Positions 25,722 to 33,522 are shown, counted from the first letter of the stretch. The stretch is DNA of 43,906 bases from JAHECQ01 sp047638695 (GCA_047638695.1 JBLINY010000031.1:1-43906), one strand, 5' to 3'. Notes: generated from the sequence alone by a model not told the origin. Numbers and translations: made by a program.

Positions 25722-25727
25722 TAGCCT
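25722..25727 (+). promoter_or_regulatory. Candidate -10 element for the divergent SDR gene
   Basis: TAGCCT, six bases before the ATG at 25734. The opposing -10 is only five bases away, so RNA polymerase could hardly occupy both at once. Confidence 0.5.
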
Positions 25728-25733
25728 GCGGCC

Positions 25734-26579
25734 ATGCACTTCAAAGACAAAGTCGCAGTGGTCACCGGCGGGGCATCAGGGATCGGATTCGCCCTCGCCT
25801 CCCGTTTCGCTGAACGGGGTGCCAAGGTGGTGCTCGCCGATGTCGAACAGCAGGCGTTGGCTGAAGCAGCCGGGCGACTTACTGGGGCCGGGGCCGAAGT
25901 CTTGGCCGTTCCAACCGACGTTTCGAGTAAGCAGCAGGTCGACGACTTGGCCGCAGCGACCATCGACCACTTCGGCGAAGTGCACATTGTTTGCAACAAC
26001 GCCGGAGTCGGCAGTCGCGGACTACCGATCGCCGACCTGCCAGTCGAAGACTTCGAGTGGATCCTGGGTGTCAACCTGTTCGGGGTGATCCACGGCGTGC
26101 ATGCCTTCCTGCCGCACCTGCGGGCCCAGAACGAGGGTCACATCGTGAACACCGGTTCGATCGCGTCGTTGGTGAATATGCCCGACATGGGTCCGTACAA
26201 CACGGCCAAGGCGGGAGTGCTTGCCCTCAGTGAGACGCTTCGTCATGAGCTGAAGAGCGAGGGTTCGGCCGTCGAGATTTCGGTGCTCTGCCCGGGATGG
26301 GTGAGGACTTCGCTCGGCACGTCCGATCGGAATCGGCCGGAGGGTTTGGCTGTGCAGTTCACATCCGAGCAAGCCGCAAAGGTGCAAGTTCGTCGCGAGA
26401 AGATCGCCAAGCTGTTCGCCGAAGACTCGATCTCGCCAGCGGACGCAGCCGACCTTGTGATCGCGGCCGTCGAGCAAAAGCGGTTCTACGTGTTCACCCA
26501 CCCGAGTATGGAAGCCGCGGTCGAAGATCGTTTCAACCGGATCCTCACCGCCGAGAATCCGGAAGTGCCCGACATCTAG
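25734..26579 (+). CDS. SDR family NAD(P)-dependent oxidoreductase
   Basis: Short-chain dehydrogenase of 281 residues. TGGASGIG is at 11-18, CNNAG at 88-91 region, and the catalytic Ser142, Tyr155 and Lys159 are present (GSIAS, YNTAK). The long insertion after VRTSLGTSDRNRPEG and the C-terminal VFTHPSMEAAVEDRFNRIL are typical of the larger SDRs often found with actinobacterial lipid and steroid catabolism genes. The residues after beta-2 (LADVEQQ) suggest NAD(H). Substrate unknown. Confidence 0.9.
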   Translation: MHFKDKVAVVTGGASGIGFALASRFAERGAKVVLADVEQQALAEAAGRLTGAGAEVLAVPTDVSSKQQVDDLAAATIDHFGEVHIVCNNAGVGSRGLPIADLPVEDFEWILGVNLFGVIHGVHAFLPHLRAQNEGHIVNTGSIASLVNMPDMGPYNTAKAGVLALSETLRHELKSEGSAVEISVLCPGWVRTSLGTSDRNRPEGLAVQFTSEQAAKVQVRREKIAKLFAEDSISPADAADLVIAAVEQKRFYVFTHPSMEAAVEDRFNRILTAENPEVPDI

Positions 26580-26692
26580 CTTGATCCGGTAATTCGAAGC
26601 TCGACATCTCGACTCGGGTGAACTCCAAAGCCATGTCCTCAACTGAGGCCACGGCGTTTCGACGTTGCACCAAGAGCTGATAGACCGGCGGT

Positions 26693-26833
26693 ATGAGCCG
26701 ACCCACTGGCAAGAGCCGGGTGACCAAGAAGTCAAAGCCGGTCCACGGCGACCGCCGTCGTCGTAAGCACGGCGACCACTCCCACGAAGAGCAATGGTGC
26801 GAGAATCACAAGGCGTGGGAGCCCGTCCGCTAG
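26693..26833 (+). CDS. Small basic His/Arg/Lys-rich protein (hypothetical)
   Basis: ATG at 26693 to TAG at 26831-26833, 46 residues. It begins MSRPTGKSRVTKKSKP, then a basic patch GDRRRRKHGDHSHEE and a C-terminal Q-W-C-E-N-H-K-A-W-E-P-V-R. The only candidate gene in the 319-bp gap between the SDR and the Baeyer-Villiger monooxygenase. The high charge and Trp/Cys-containing tail look more protein-like than random GC-rich sequence. No family recognised and no strong ribosome binding site. Confidence 0.4.
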   Translation: MSRPTGKSRVTKKSKPVHGDRRRRKHGDHSHEEQWCENHKAWEPVR

Positions 26834-26868
26834 CGGCGAAATCTGTACCGGCCGACTGAGCGAAGTAA

Positions 26869-26883
26869 CTTAGATCCTCTAAG
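26869..26883. promoter_or_regulatory. Inverted repeat before the Baeyer-Villiger monooxygenase
   Basis: CTTAGA-TCC-TCTAAG, perfect 6-bp arms, ending 15 bp before the ATG at 26899 and just before the GAGG ribosome binding site. Candidate operator. The remainder of the spacer shows no other clear element. Confidence 0.4.
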
Positions 26884-26898
26884 CAAAACGAGGATCAC

Positions 26899-28557
26899 AT
26901 GAGCACAACAGCTATCGCTACTGCCAACGAATCTGACAAGACTCACGCCGACCCACAGCATGAAGTCGTGATTCTGGGAGCGGGCGTCGCCGGCATCTAC
27001 ATGATCAAGCAGATGATGGACCGCGGCGTCAACGCAGTTGTCCTTGAGGCTGCCGATGACCTCGGTGGCACCTGGTATTGGAACCGCTACCCCGGAGCCC
27101 GCTTCGACTCCGAGAGCTACACCTACGGTTTCTCGTTCTCCAAAGAACTGCTCGACGAGTGGCATTGGAAAGAGCGCTTTAGCGGCCAGCCAGAGAACCT
27201 CCGCTACCTCAACTTTGTTGCCGACAAGTTCGGCTTGCGCAGCCATATGCGCTTCAACTGTCGAGTCGAGACCATGCGGTGGGACGACGCGACCACGATG
27301 TGGCACCTCAGCCTGCCGAACGGCGAGGAAGTCACCAGCCGTTTCGTCGTCACCGGCCTTGGCCTGCTCTCGACACCGACCCCGCCCCGCCTAGAAGGTA
27401 TGGAGACGTTCAAGGGCGAGTCGTTCCACACGTTCCATTGGCCAAAGGAGCCGGTCGAGTTGGCCGGCAAGAGGGTGGCGGTCATTGGAACTGGCGCCAC
27501 AGCCATTCAGTGCATCGCTGAGATCGCAGACAAGGTCGGCTCCCTCACCGTCTTCCAGCGTCGTCCCAACTGGGCAGCTCCCCTCAACAACAGCGAAATC
27601 TCTGAAGAAGAGATGGCTGATATTCGTTCGCGCTACGACGAGATCTTCGAGACCTGCGCACAGACCCCCGGCGGCTTCGAGCATGAGCCCGATCGCCGTG
27701 GCTTCTACAACCTCACGCGTGAGGAGCGAGTGGCCAAGTGGGACAAGCTCTACGACGAGCCCGGCTTTGGTATTTGGCTACAGAACTTCAGCGAGATCTT
27801 CATGGACGAGAAGGCGAACGAGGAGTTCTCTGAGTACATCGCTGAGCGAATCCGTCGGCGAGTGGACGATCCGGCGGTGGCCGAAAAGCTCATCCCCAAG
27901 GATCACGGTTTCGGTGTACAGCGAGTGCCGATGGAGACCAACTACTACGAGGTCTACAACCAGGACAACGTCGAGCTGGTCGACATCAGCGAGACCCCAC
28001 TCGAGTGCGTCACTCCGGAAGGAATTCGCACGAGCGATCGCGAGTTCGAGTTTGACCTCATCGTCTACGCAACTGGTTTCGATGCCATGACCGGCACCTT
28101 CGACAAGATCAACATCGAGGGTGTCGGCGGCCAGACGCTGCGAGACAAGTGGAAAGACGGCCCCGCCACCTTCCTCGGTATTCAGGTCAACGGTTTTCCC
28201 AACATGATGATGCTGGGCGGACCGCAAAGTGGTTCGGCCTCGACCAACTTTCCTCGGGGCATCGAGAGCGGCGGTGGTTGGGTGACCGAGATGCTCGAGC
28301 ACGCATGGAAGAACGGCCACACTCGTATTGAGCCGACGCTCGACGCCGAGGCCGACTGGAGCAAACATGTGGCTGATATGTACGCCACCATGCTGATGCG
28401 AAACGCCAAGAGCTGGTTTACCGGCTACAACTCGAATGTCGACGGACATGAGCACGGCAAAACCCGCTACTTCGTTTATAACGGCGGCGGTCCCAAGTTC
28501 ATGCGCCGCCTCAAGCGAGTGGCCGACGCTGGCTACGAGGGCATCGCTCTCTCCTGA
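26899..28557 (+). CDS. Flavin-dependent Baeyer-Villiger monooxygenase
   Basis: FAD/NADPH-dependent monooxygenase of 552 residues, inserting oxygen next to a ketone to give an ester or lactone. The FAD Rossmann motif G-A-G-V-A-G is at 27-32, the NADPH motif G-T-G-A-T-A at 197-202 and the type I fingerprint F-K-G-E-S-F-H-T-F-H-W-P at 171-182. Length and the opening LGGTWYWNRYPGARFDSESYTYGF match cyclohexanone- and steroid/cycloketone-monooxygenase-like enzymes. The ketone substrate is unknown. GAGGATC precedes the ATG by about six bases. Downstream, after a strong hairpin, lies the AhpD-like selenoprotein gene. Confidence 0.94.
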   Translation: MSTTAIATANESDKTHADPQHEVVILGAGVAGIYMIKQMMDRGVNAVVLEAADDLGGTWYWNRYPGARFDSESYTYGFSFSKELLDEWHWKERFSGQPENLRYLNFVADKFGLRSHMRFNCRVETMRWDDATTMWHLSLPNGEEVTSRFVVTGLGLLSTPTPPRLEGMETFKGESFHTFHWPKEPVELAGKRVAVIGTGATAIQCIAEIADKVGSLTVFQRRPNWAAPLNNSEISEEEMADIRSRYDEIFETCAQTPGGFEHEPDRRGFYNLTREERVAKWDKLYDEPGFGIWLQNFSEIFMDEKANEEFSEYIAERIRRRVDDPAVAEKLIPKDHGFGVQRVPMETNYYEVYNQDNVELVDISETPLECVTPEGIRTSDREFEFDLIVYATGFDAMTGTFDKINIEGVGGQTLRDKWKDGPATFLGIQVNGFPNMMMLGGPQSGSASTNFPRGIESGGGWVTEMLEHAWKNGHTRIEPTLDAEADWSKHVADMYATMLMRNAKSWFTGYNSNVDGHEHGKTRYFVYNGGGPKFMRRLKRVADAGYEGIALS

Positions 28558-28563
28558 CTCGTC

Positions 28564-28585
28564 CCCCATCGGAGGACCGATGGGG
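28564..28585 (+). terminator. Strong GC-rich hairpin between the monooxygenase and AhpD-like gene
   Basis: CCCCATCGG-AGGA-CCGATGGGG, perfect 9-bp stem and 4-base loop, 6 bp after the monooxygenase stop and 31 bp before the AhpD-like ATG. No T-run follows, so it may be an actinobacterial U-less terminator, an RNA-stability element or an attenuator. Confidence 0.5.
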
Positions 28586-28616
28586 AAACCTTGCTGGCGC
28601 TGGAAAGGGAGTGGAC

Positions 28617-29720
28617 ATGCCCGAGATTGCTGATCTGTTCAGCTACGCCGACTCGCCGTTGGACATCGAAGCGAGCGTGGCCGAATCTCATCGCTCCGTT
28701 TGGAGCCAGCTCATGAGATCAGGCACCTGGTGGACGGCGACGGAACAACTGGCCATCGCCGCCAGGGCGCGGGCTGGTTTCGAGGCACGCGCCCGACCAC
28801 CATGGAGCCGTGATTTACCCCAGGAGGTCGAAGGTCTTCCAACTGCAGCCCTCGTCGTTATTGATGCGCTCGTCGCCAACCCGAGCTCGATCGACGCTTC
28901 CTGGGCGGCTGAACGAATCGCGGACGTAGGAGACGGTCACTACGTCGAACTGGTGAGCGTGGTCGCAACCGTCGTGATGGTCGACATGTTCGCGGCCTGC
29001 GCCGGCAGCCAGTTGGCTCCGCTTCCGATCGCGTCCAGCGATCCGGGCGTGCCGTCTTCTATCTATCCGGATGGCCTCGGCGATATCGGTGCTTACGTTC
29101 GGCTGCTCGACCCCTTCCCTTACGCCAATGTTGCCCGGGCCCTCAGTCTTGTTCCCAGTGCCAACCTTTTGTTTCGCACCACCAGTGTGCCGATGTATTC
29201 CGCTCCCGGCATGAGTGACCTCATCTGGACCACCCCACTGACACGACCGCAGGTCGAGCTGGTCGCATCGAGGGTGGCAGCAATGAACGAGTGCTTCTAT
29301 TGAACGACCGCCCACACCACGCTGCTCCGTGCGAGCAGCGACGCCTTAGGCGGAGAGGCCAATCTTGAAGCTGCCGTTGGCCGCGAAGCTGACCAAGTTG
29401 GCGTAACTCACGGCGATCTGCTCATCGGGTTCGCCGAAGCGGCGGTGAAAGGAGAGGCCCTGGCTGATCTCCGGCGTGACCTGGTAGCGACAATTGGGGC
29501 TGACGCTGCAGCCCAGACAGCTGCGACCGTCGCTGCATTCAGCGGTTTGGTGCGTGTCGCCGACGGCACCGGTATCCCGATTGACGAAGGCTTGGCGTCT
29601 GCCAGCGTTGACATTCGCAAAGACCTCGACTTGGAGACGTTCAGCGGCGCTGCCAACTCGGTGGGTGAGTCCGTTGGCGTCTCAGACTTCGTTGACGTTG
29701 ATGCCCTCTGGAAAAACTGA
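28617..29720 (+). CDS. Predicted selenoprotein: AhpD-like alkylhydroperoxidase-related protein (CxxU)
   Basis: The frame from ATG 28617 continues past a single TGA at 29301-29303 to a stop at 29718-29720. Read as selenocysteine it gives 367 residues. The TGA sits in C226-F-Y-U229-T-T-A-H233, exactly the AhpD active-site pattern C-x-x-C-x-x-x-H, preceded by the family helix TRPQVELVASRVAAMNE. Without readthrough the protein would end two residues after the first redox Cys and lose the His and all later helices. The N-terminal half has a degenerate CMD-like repeat (HYVELVSVVATVVMVDMF). After the TGA, 138 codons are open. GGGAG five bases before the ATG sets the start. Expected role: thiol-dependent peroxidase or reductase of a peroxiredoxin (inference). 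Confidence 0.83.
29301..29340 (+). promoter_or_regulatory. Candidate bacterial SECIS element of the AhpD-like gene
   Basis: Starts at the TGA. A perfect 8-bp stem CGCUGCUC (29320-29327) with GAGCAGCG (29333-29340) closes the 5-base loop CGUGC. The loop begins 24 bases after the TGA and has G in its second position followed by U, as expected of bacterial SECIS loops. Confidence 0.68.
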
Positions 29721-29778
29721 GGTCACCGAGTGGGCCGAACGGCTCAAGGTCACACGGGGAACGCGCCGATGAACTTGG

Positions 29779-30429
29779 GTGTCCTCGCGCTTCCCGAAAA
29801 CACCACATAAGCGCCCTCGCGCTAACCGTCACCCCGCGCGGGCTGCTCGTGTCACGATAGGTGTGTTTTCAGGAGCGGCTTACGTTGGCCTAACTGCGAA
29901 CATCGGATTCGCTGTTCAGGCTGCCGACGAGGCCAACGAGGTAGATGCTCTGGCCGCTGCCACCGCTGTCTCTACGAGCAACGCTCTCCCACCGTCGGTG
30001 CCGGATGTGTTGGCGCTGGCTGATGGCGACGAATTCAACGGGGGTGCTACTCCTGCAACAACTTCGCCACCTCCGGTCGAGCCCGCGTTCACGAAGGCTG
30101 GCCTGATCATCTTCGACGCACCACCCAGCACAGCGGCGACGACACCGCCGACCCAGCCGCCGACGAGTGCTGCGGCCGCCCCGCGGCCGACAACGACCCA
30201 ATCACCGGGCGGTGGGTCAACAACTGCGGCCCCGCGAACCACGACATCTCCGGCCATCGAGAGTTCGACCACGCAACCTCCGACAGCCTCTCTCCCAACG
30301 ACGGCGCCCGCGACGACCGCGCCTCCCACGACCGCGCCCGCAACAACTGAGCTGCCAACGACTCAGCCACCAACGACTCTGCCGGCCACGACCCAGCCGA
30401 CGACGACAATCACGAGCGGTGCCAGTTGA
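29779..30429 (+). CDS. Membrane-anchored Pro/Thr-rich protein
   Basis: A 216-residue protein starting at GTG 29779. A basic N terminus (residues 1-25) precedes one hydrophobic segment (VTIGVFSGAAYVGLTANIGF, about 26-45), a signal anchor or signal peptide. The rest is extracytoplasmic and low in complexity; from about 95 on it is dominated by T-T-x-P and A-P-T-T repeats, a typical actinobacterial wall-spanning stalk. There is no recognisable FMN-binding domain although the next gene is apbE. The stop overlaps the apbE start as TTGA, so the three genes are translationally coupled. Possibly an anchor for the flavin/cytochrome system (inference). Confidence 0.7.
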   Translation: MSSRFPKTPHKRPRANRHPARAARVTIGVFSGAAYVGLTANIGFAVQAADEANEVDALAAATAVSTSNALPPSVPDVLALADGDEFNGGATPATTSPPPVEPAFTKAGLIIFDAPPSTAATTPPTQPPTSAAAAPRPTTTQSPGGGSTTAAPRTTTSPAIESSTTQPPTASLPTTAPATTAPPTTAPATTELPTTQPPTTLPATTQPTTTITSGAS

Positions 30430-31418
30430 CATCGAGCCCGTCGGTTTCGTCGACCCTCCCCAGCCAGTGGGCTGATCGCCGGATCGAGGCCATGGGCACC
30501 AACGTGCACTTGATGGTGCGGGCCAACCCGACCAACGTCGGCCTGGTGTTGGATGAAGCCGAAGCTCAGATCCATGCGGCCGAAGCGCGATGGAGCCGGT
30601 TCAAACCATCGTCTGAGCTAAGCCAGATCAACCGGGCGGTCGGTCAGCTGACCCTGGTGTCGCCCCAGACGTTCGAGCTCCTGGCGCTGTCGTGTCGTGC
30701 CTCGCTTGCAACCGGGGGAGCCTTCGACCCGACGGTCGGCGGGGCCCTTGTTGCGCTCGGTTACGACGACGACTTCGAATCGGTGAAAGTCAGCGGTCGC
30801 GGGCTCCACCGGGCCGATGGCAGTGTTAACCAGCGCAGTGTTAACCAGTGGAGTGTTGACCAGTGGAGTGTTAACCAAGGGAGTGTTCAGCGAGGGAGTG
30901 TTGATCTCTTTCCGGAGACTGGCTCGGTCTTGTTGACCGGCGATGCTCAGCTCGACTTCGGCGGCATTGCCAAAGGGTTCGTTGCCGACAAGGTGGCTGC
31001 TCAGCTGATAGCGAGTGGTGCCGATGGGTGCTGCGTGAACATCGGCGGTGACGCTCGCATGCTCGGGGTCGGACCCGATGACGAAAGCTGGCTCGTCCTC
31101 CTTACCTGCGATGGCGCTCGCGAGACCCGGACTATTCGACTGGCCGAGGGCGCCGTCTGCACGTCGTCGGCAACGAAACGCCGTTGGCAGTCCGCAGGTG
31201 GGCCGGCTCACCATCTGATTGATCCCACCACCGGTCAGAGTCGCTCGACTGGGCCGACCACGGTTACTGCTATCGCCGCGACCGCTACGTCGGCCGAGGT
31301 CATCACCAAGTGGATGATGGCCGGTGGATCACCCGCTGACTTCGAAGCGACGGGGTTGACGGTGGACCTCGATGGGGCGATAACCCACCACCGGGGTCTC
31401 GAGTTGTTTCTGACGTGA
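30426..31418 (+). CDS. apbE: FAD:protein FMN transferase (ApbE family)
   Basis: ApbE-type flavin transferase of 330 residues that attaches FMN covalently to Thr or Ser of an acceptor protein. Family signatures are RRIEAMGTNVHLMV near the start, SRFKPSSELSQINRA, TGGAFDPTVG, LDFGGIAKGFVADKVA and AHHLIDPTTG. Residues 133-162 are an unusual run of six S-V-x-x-x pentads produced by 15-bp tandem repeats, in a loop before LDFGG. The start is TTG at 30426, overlapping the previous stop (TTGA); the first in-frame ATG is inside the conserved AMGT motif and too late. No N-terminal signal is seen, so it is predicted cytosolic unless anchored by a partner. Confidence 0.9.
   Translation: MTSSPSVSSTLPSQWADRRIEAMGTNVHLMVRANPTNVGLVLDEAEAQIHAAEARWSRFKPSSELSQINRAVGQLTLVSPQTFELLALSCRASLATGGAFDPTVGGALVALGYDDDFESVKVSGRGLHRADGSVNQRSVNQWSVDQWSVNQGSVQRGSVDLFPETGSVLLTGDAQLDFGGIAKGFVADKVAAQLIASGADGCCVNIGGDARMLGVGPDDESWLVLLTCDGARETRTIRLAEGAVCTSSATKRRWQSAGGPAHHLIDPTTGQSRSTGPTTVTAIAATATSAEVITKWMMAGGSPADFEATGLTVDLDGAITHHRGLELFLT
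30822..30911 (+). repeat. Six in-frame 15-bp tandem repeats inside apbE
   Basis: Units begin at 30822, 30837, 30852, 30867, 30882 and 30897. Each starts AGTGTT and encodes Ser-Val plus three residues (N-Q-R, N-Q-W, D-Q-W, N-Q-G, Q-R-G, D-L-F). The last units are degenerate. Confidence 0.85.
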
Positions 31419-32116
31419 ATGATCAGATCTGGTGGTACGCCACCCGCGCCGCAGGGCTAATGACGTGGGCTACCGCCATGACCTCGATCCTGATCGGGCT
31501 GGCTCTCTCCTTCTCAGCGCGGGTCTTCTCAGCGCGAGCACCGTTCTCTGGCCAACAGAAGAAGAACCTGGGCCTACTAATTCGACGACGGCCGAACCGG
31601 GCGTGGCTGCTCGATCTTCATCGATTCGTCGGCGGCCTTTCCGTTCTGTTCTTGGCGATCCATATGGTCACGCTGTGGGCCGACAGCTTCGTTCACTTCG
31701 GTGGGGCCGAGTTGTTCCTTCCGTTCGCCTCCGAGTGGCGTCCGTTGCCCGTCGCCTTTGGTGTTGTGTCGGCCTGGTTGTTGGCCGGCATCGAAGCCAC
31801 ATCGCTGGTGAAGACCCGGCTTCCCGACGCTCTGTGGCGTTTCGTGCATCTGGGTGCCTACATCGTCGCCGTCTTCGGCACGGTGCATGCCATCACCGCC
31901 GGATCGGACACCGGGCATCCCGTGGTTGTCGCCGTCGGTGGGCTGATGCTGCTATCGGTGGTTGGGCTGACCATTGTGCGTCTCGCGATGCTCCGAACCC
32001 CGGCCGCTGCCCACGCACCGATCGTTGATCGGGAAGAACAGCTGCGCCTGGCCCGACAACATCGCGACCGAGAAGCGCTCCGCCAGAGGTTGCGCCAGTC
32101 AAGCGATCCGCGCTGA
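31415..32116 (+). CDS. Ferric reductase-like/YedZ-type transmembrane cytochrome b protein
   Basis: A 233-residue membrane protein with about six helices and a basic C-terminal tail. Two helices carry paired histidines: H69 and H83 (LHRFVGGLSVLFLAIHM) and H145 and H158 (FVHLGAYIVAVFGTVHA). This H-x13-H/H-x12-H pattern fits two b hemes in a ferric-reductase-like (FRD/YedZ) domain that moves electrons across the membrane. The GTG start overlaps the apbE stop as GTGA. The pairing with ApbE suggests it works with a flavinylated partner encoded elsewhere (inference). Confidence 0.85.
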   Translation: MNDQIWWYATRAAGLMTWATAMTSILIGLALSFSARVFSARAPFSGQQKKNLGLLIRRRPNRAWLLDLHRFVGGLSVLFLAIHMVTLWADSFVHFGGAELFLPFASEWRPLPVAFGVVSAWLLAGIEATSLVKTRLPDALWRFVHLGAYIVAVFGTVHAITAGSDTGHPVVVAVGGLMLLSVVGLTIVRLAMLRTPAAAHAPIVDREEQLRLARQHRDREALRQRLRQSSDPR

Positions 32117-32121
32117 CTTCG

Positions 32122-33522
32122 TCAGCGGGTAAGGCCCAGGAAAGAGGCTGGCGGGGCGTAGGTTGGGAAAACGCTGTTCATTCCGGTCGGACCCAGCCCG
32201 ACGCGGTTCGCGAGGATCTCGACGATGACCTTGCGGTAGTCGGTAAGGACCGTCAGATCGCCCTCGGTCGGGTCATCTTCGATTACGTCCGGATAGTCGT
32301 CGCCGAACACGCCACCTTGGATTCTGCCACCCATGGCCATGATTGTGGCGGCCCGTCCGTGGTCGGTGCCGCCTGACCCGTTCTCGTTGATGGTTCGGCC
32401 GAACTCAGTGATCACGATGATGCTGGTCTCGTTAATGGCGCCGTCGGTTGCGAGGTCGTCGGTGAAAGCCCGTAGCCCGGCAGCCAACTGCGACGCTCTT
32501 TGCCAGAACCGACCATCGGTGTCGCCAGGCGCACCCAGATCGCCGTGATGGTCCCAACCGCCGAACTCGATGGCCGCTGCGTACAGGCCAAGACCAGAGC
32601 GGAGCATGGTGGCGACCTGCTCGAAGTCGCGTCCCAGTTTGTTGTTGGGATAAGCCCCTGACGGTGTGGAGTCCAGCGCTTCGACTCCGTCGAGTACCGA
32701 CAACAGATCGCCTCCCGTGGCGCTGACCGCACCCTGAGCGCCGGTGTAGAGCGAATCGAGAACGGTTCTGCCCCGAGCGCGGTTGCGGAAACCATCGAGG
32801 CCGAACGAGCGCAGGTCGGGCACGGTTAATGCTTTGGCTGGCCCGTCGGTTATGTCCTGGGGTTGGTACGACTTGTCGACGATGGGGAGGGCTGTGCCTA
32901 CCCCTTGGGAGGCGACCAGACGATTCAGCCAGCCTGAACGCACACCGGGACTAGCTGAGCCTCGTTCCCAGTAGCGCTCGGCCTGGAAGTGGCTTCGAGT
33001 TCGGCTCTCGCTGGCCGGAAGACCGGAGGCAGGAATGATGGCGAGGTTGCCGCTGGCCCACATCGTCTCATGGAGAGGGGCGAGGGCGGGGTGGAGCCCG
33101 ACGATGCCATCGAGGCCCGAGGGGAACACCACGTTTGGGTTCCCGGCCGAGACGAGGGGGAGCGCTCCACCCGGATCTCCTGGTGGGGGTATGCCAATTG
33201 TTGGTCGCAGGGCTTGGTAACTGCTGTGATCGTAAGGCGGTGTCAGGCTGAGTCCATCGGCACCGCCGCGTAGAAAGACGACGACGACGGCGTCCCCGGC
33301 AGCAGGGTTGCCGGGTGTAGCGAAGGCCATGCGCGGGGCGGCAAGTGCCGCAGCCCCGACCGCCGTTGTTGCTGCCGCGGCTCCGAGGAAGTGACGTCGA
33401 CCGACTTGCCGCCGTTCGGCCGCAGGGATTGGGCCAGAATTGGCCGTGGGTGCGGGGTTATTCGATCGGGTGAGAATCATGGTTCCCTGTAGTGGTTGGT
33501 TGATTACTGACCGTCGCGGCAT
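32122..33522 (-). CDS. DUF1501 domain-containing exported protein
   Basis: A 466-residue protein of the DUF1501 group, distantly related to the alkaline phosphatase/sulfatase fold. A twin-arginine signal (G-R-R-H-F-L-G, Arg42-Arg43, then a short hydrophobic stretch to APRMAFA) indicates folded export. Conserved-looking segments are VVVVFLRGGADGLSL, IPASGLPASESRSHFQAE-like sequence, EFGGWDHHGDLG, VITEFGRTINENGSGGTDHGRAATIMAMGG. ATG 33522 overlaps the DUF1800 stop (TGATG); an alternative ATG 33480 has its own AGGGA. DUF1501 and DUF1800 genes are usually paired, as here; function is unknown. Confidence 0.9.
   Translation of the reverse strand: MPRRSVINQPLQGTMILTRSNNPAPTANSGPIPAAERRQVGRRHFLGAAAATTAVGAAALAAPRMAFATPGNPAAGDAVVVVFLRGGADGLSLTPPYDHSSYQALRPTIGIPPPGDPGGALPLVSAGNPNVVFPSGLDGIVGLHPALAPLHETMWASGNLAIIPASGLPASESRTRSHFQAERYWERGSASPGVRSGWLNRLVASQGVGTALPIVDKSYQPQDITDGPAKALTVPDLRSFGLDGFRNRARGRTVLDSLYTGAQGAVSATGGDLLSVLDGVEALDSTPSGAYPNNKLGRDFEQVATMLRSGLGLYAAAIEFGGWDHHGDLGAPGDTDGRFWQRASQLAAGLRAFTDDLATDGAINETSIIVITEFGRTINENGSGGTDHGRAATIMAMGGRIQGGVFGDDYPDVIEDDPTEGDLTVLTDYRKVIVEILANRVGLGPTGMNSVFPTYAPPASFLGLTR

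Noticed and set aside
26022..26735. 237-codon minus-strand frame over the SDR and its downstream gap
   Set aside because: Mostly antisense to a well-supported SDR and without protein-like features.
30420..30510. Possible selenocysteine or flavinylation site at the S-G-A-S-TGA end of the P/T-rich protein
   Set aside because: Sequence after the TGA is Arg/Pro-rich and stops after about 25 codons, with no family continuity; the TGA also overlaps the apbE TTG as a normal coupling site.
30822..30911. CRISPR-like array
   Set aside because: Units are contiguous 15-bp repeats with no spacers and lie in frame inside apbE.
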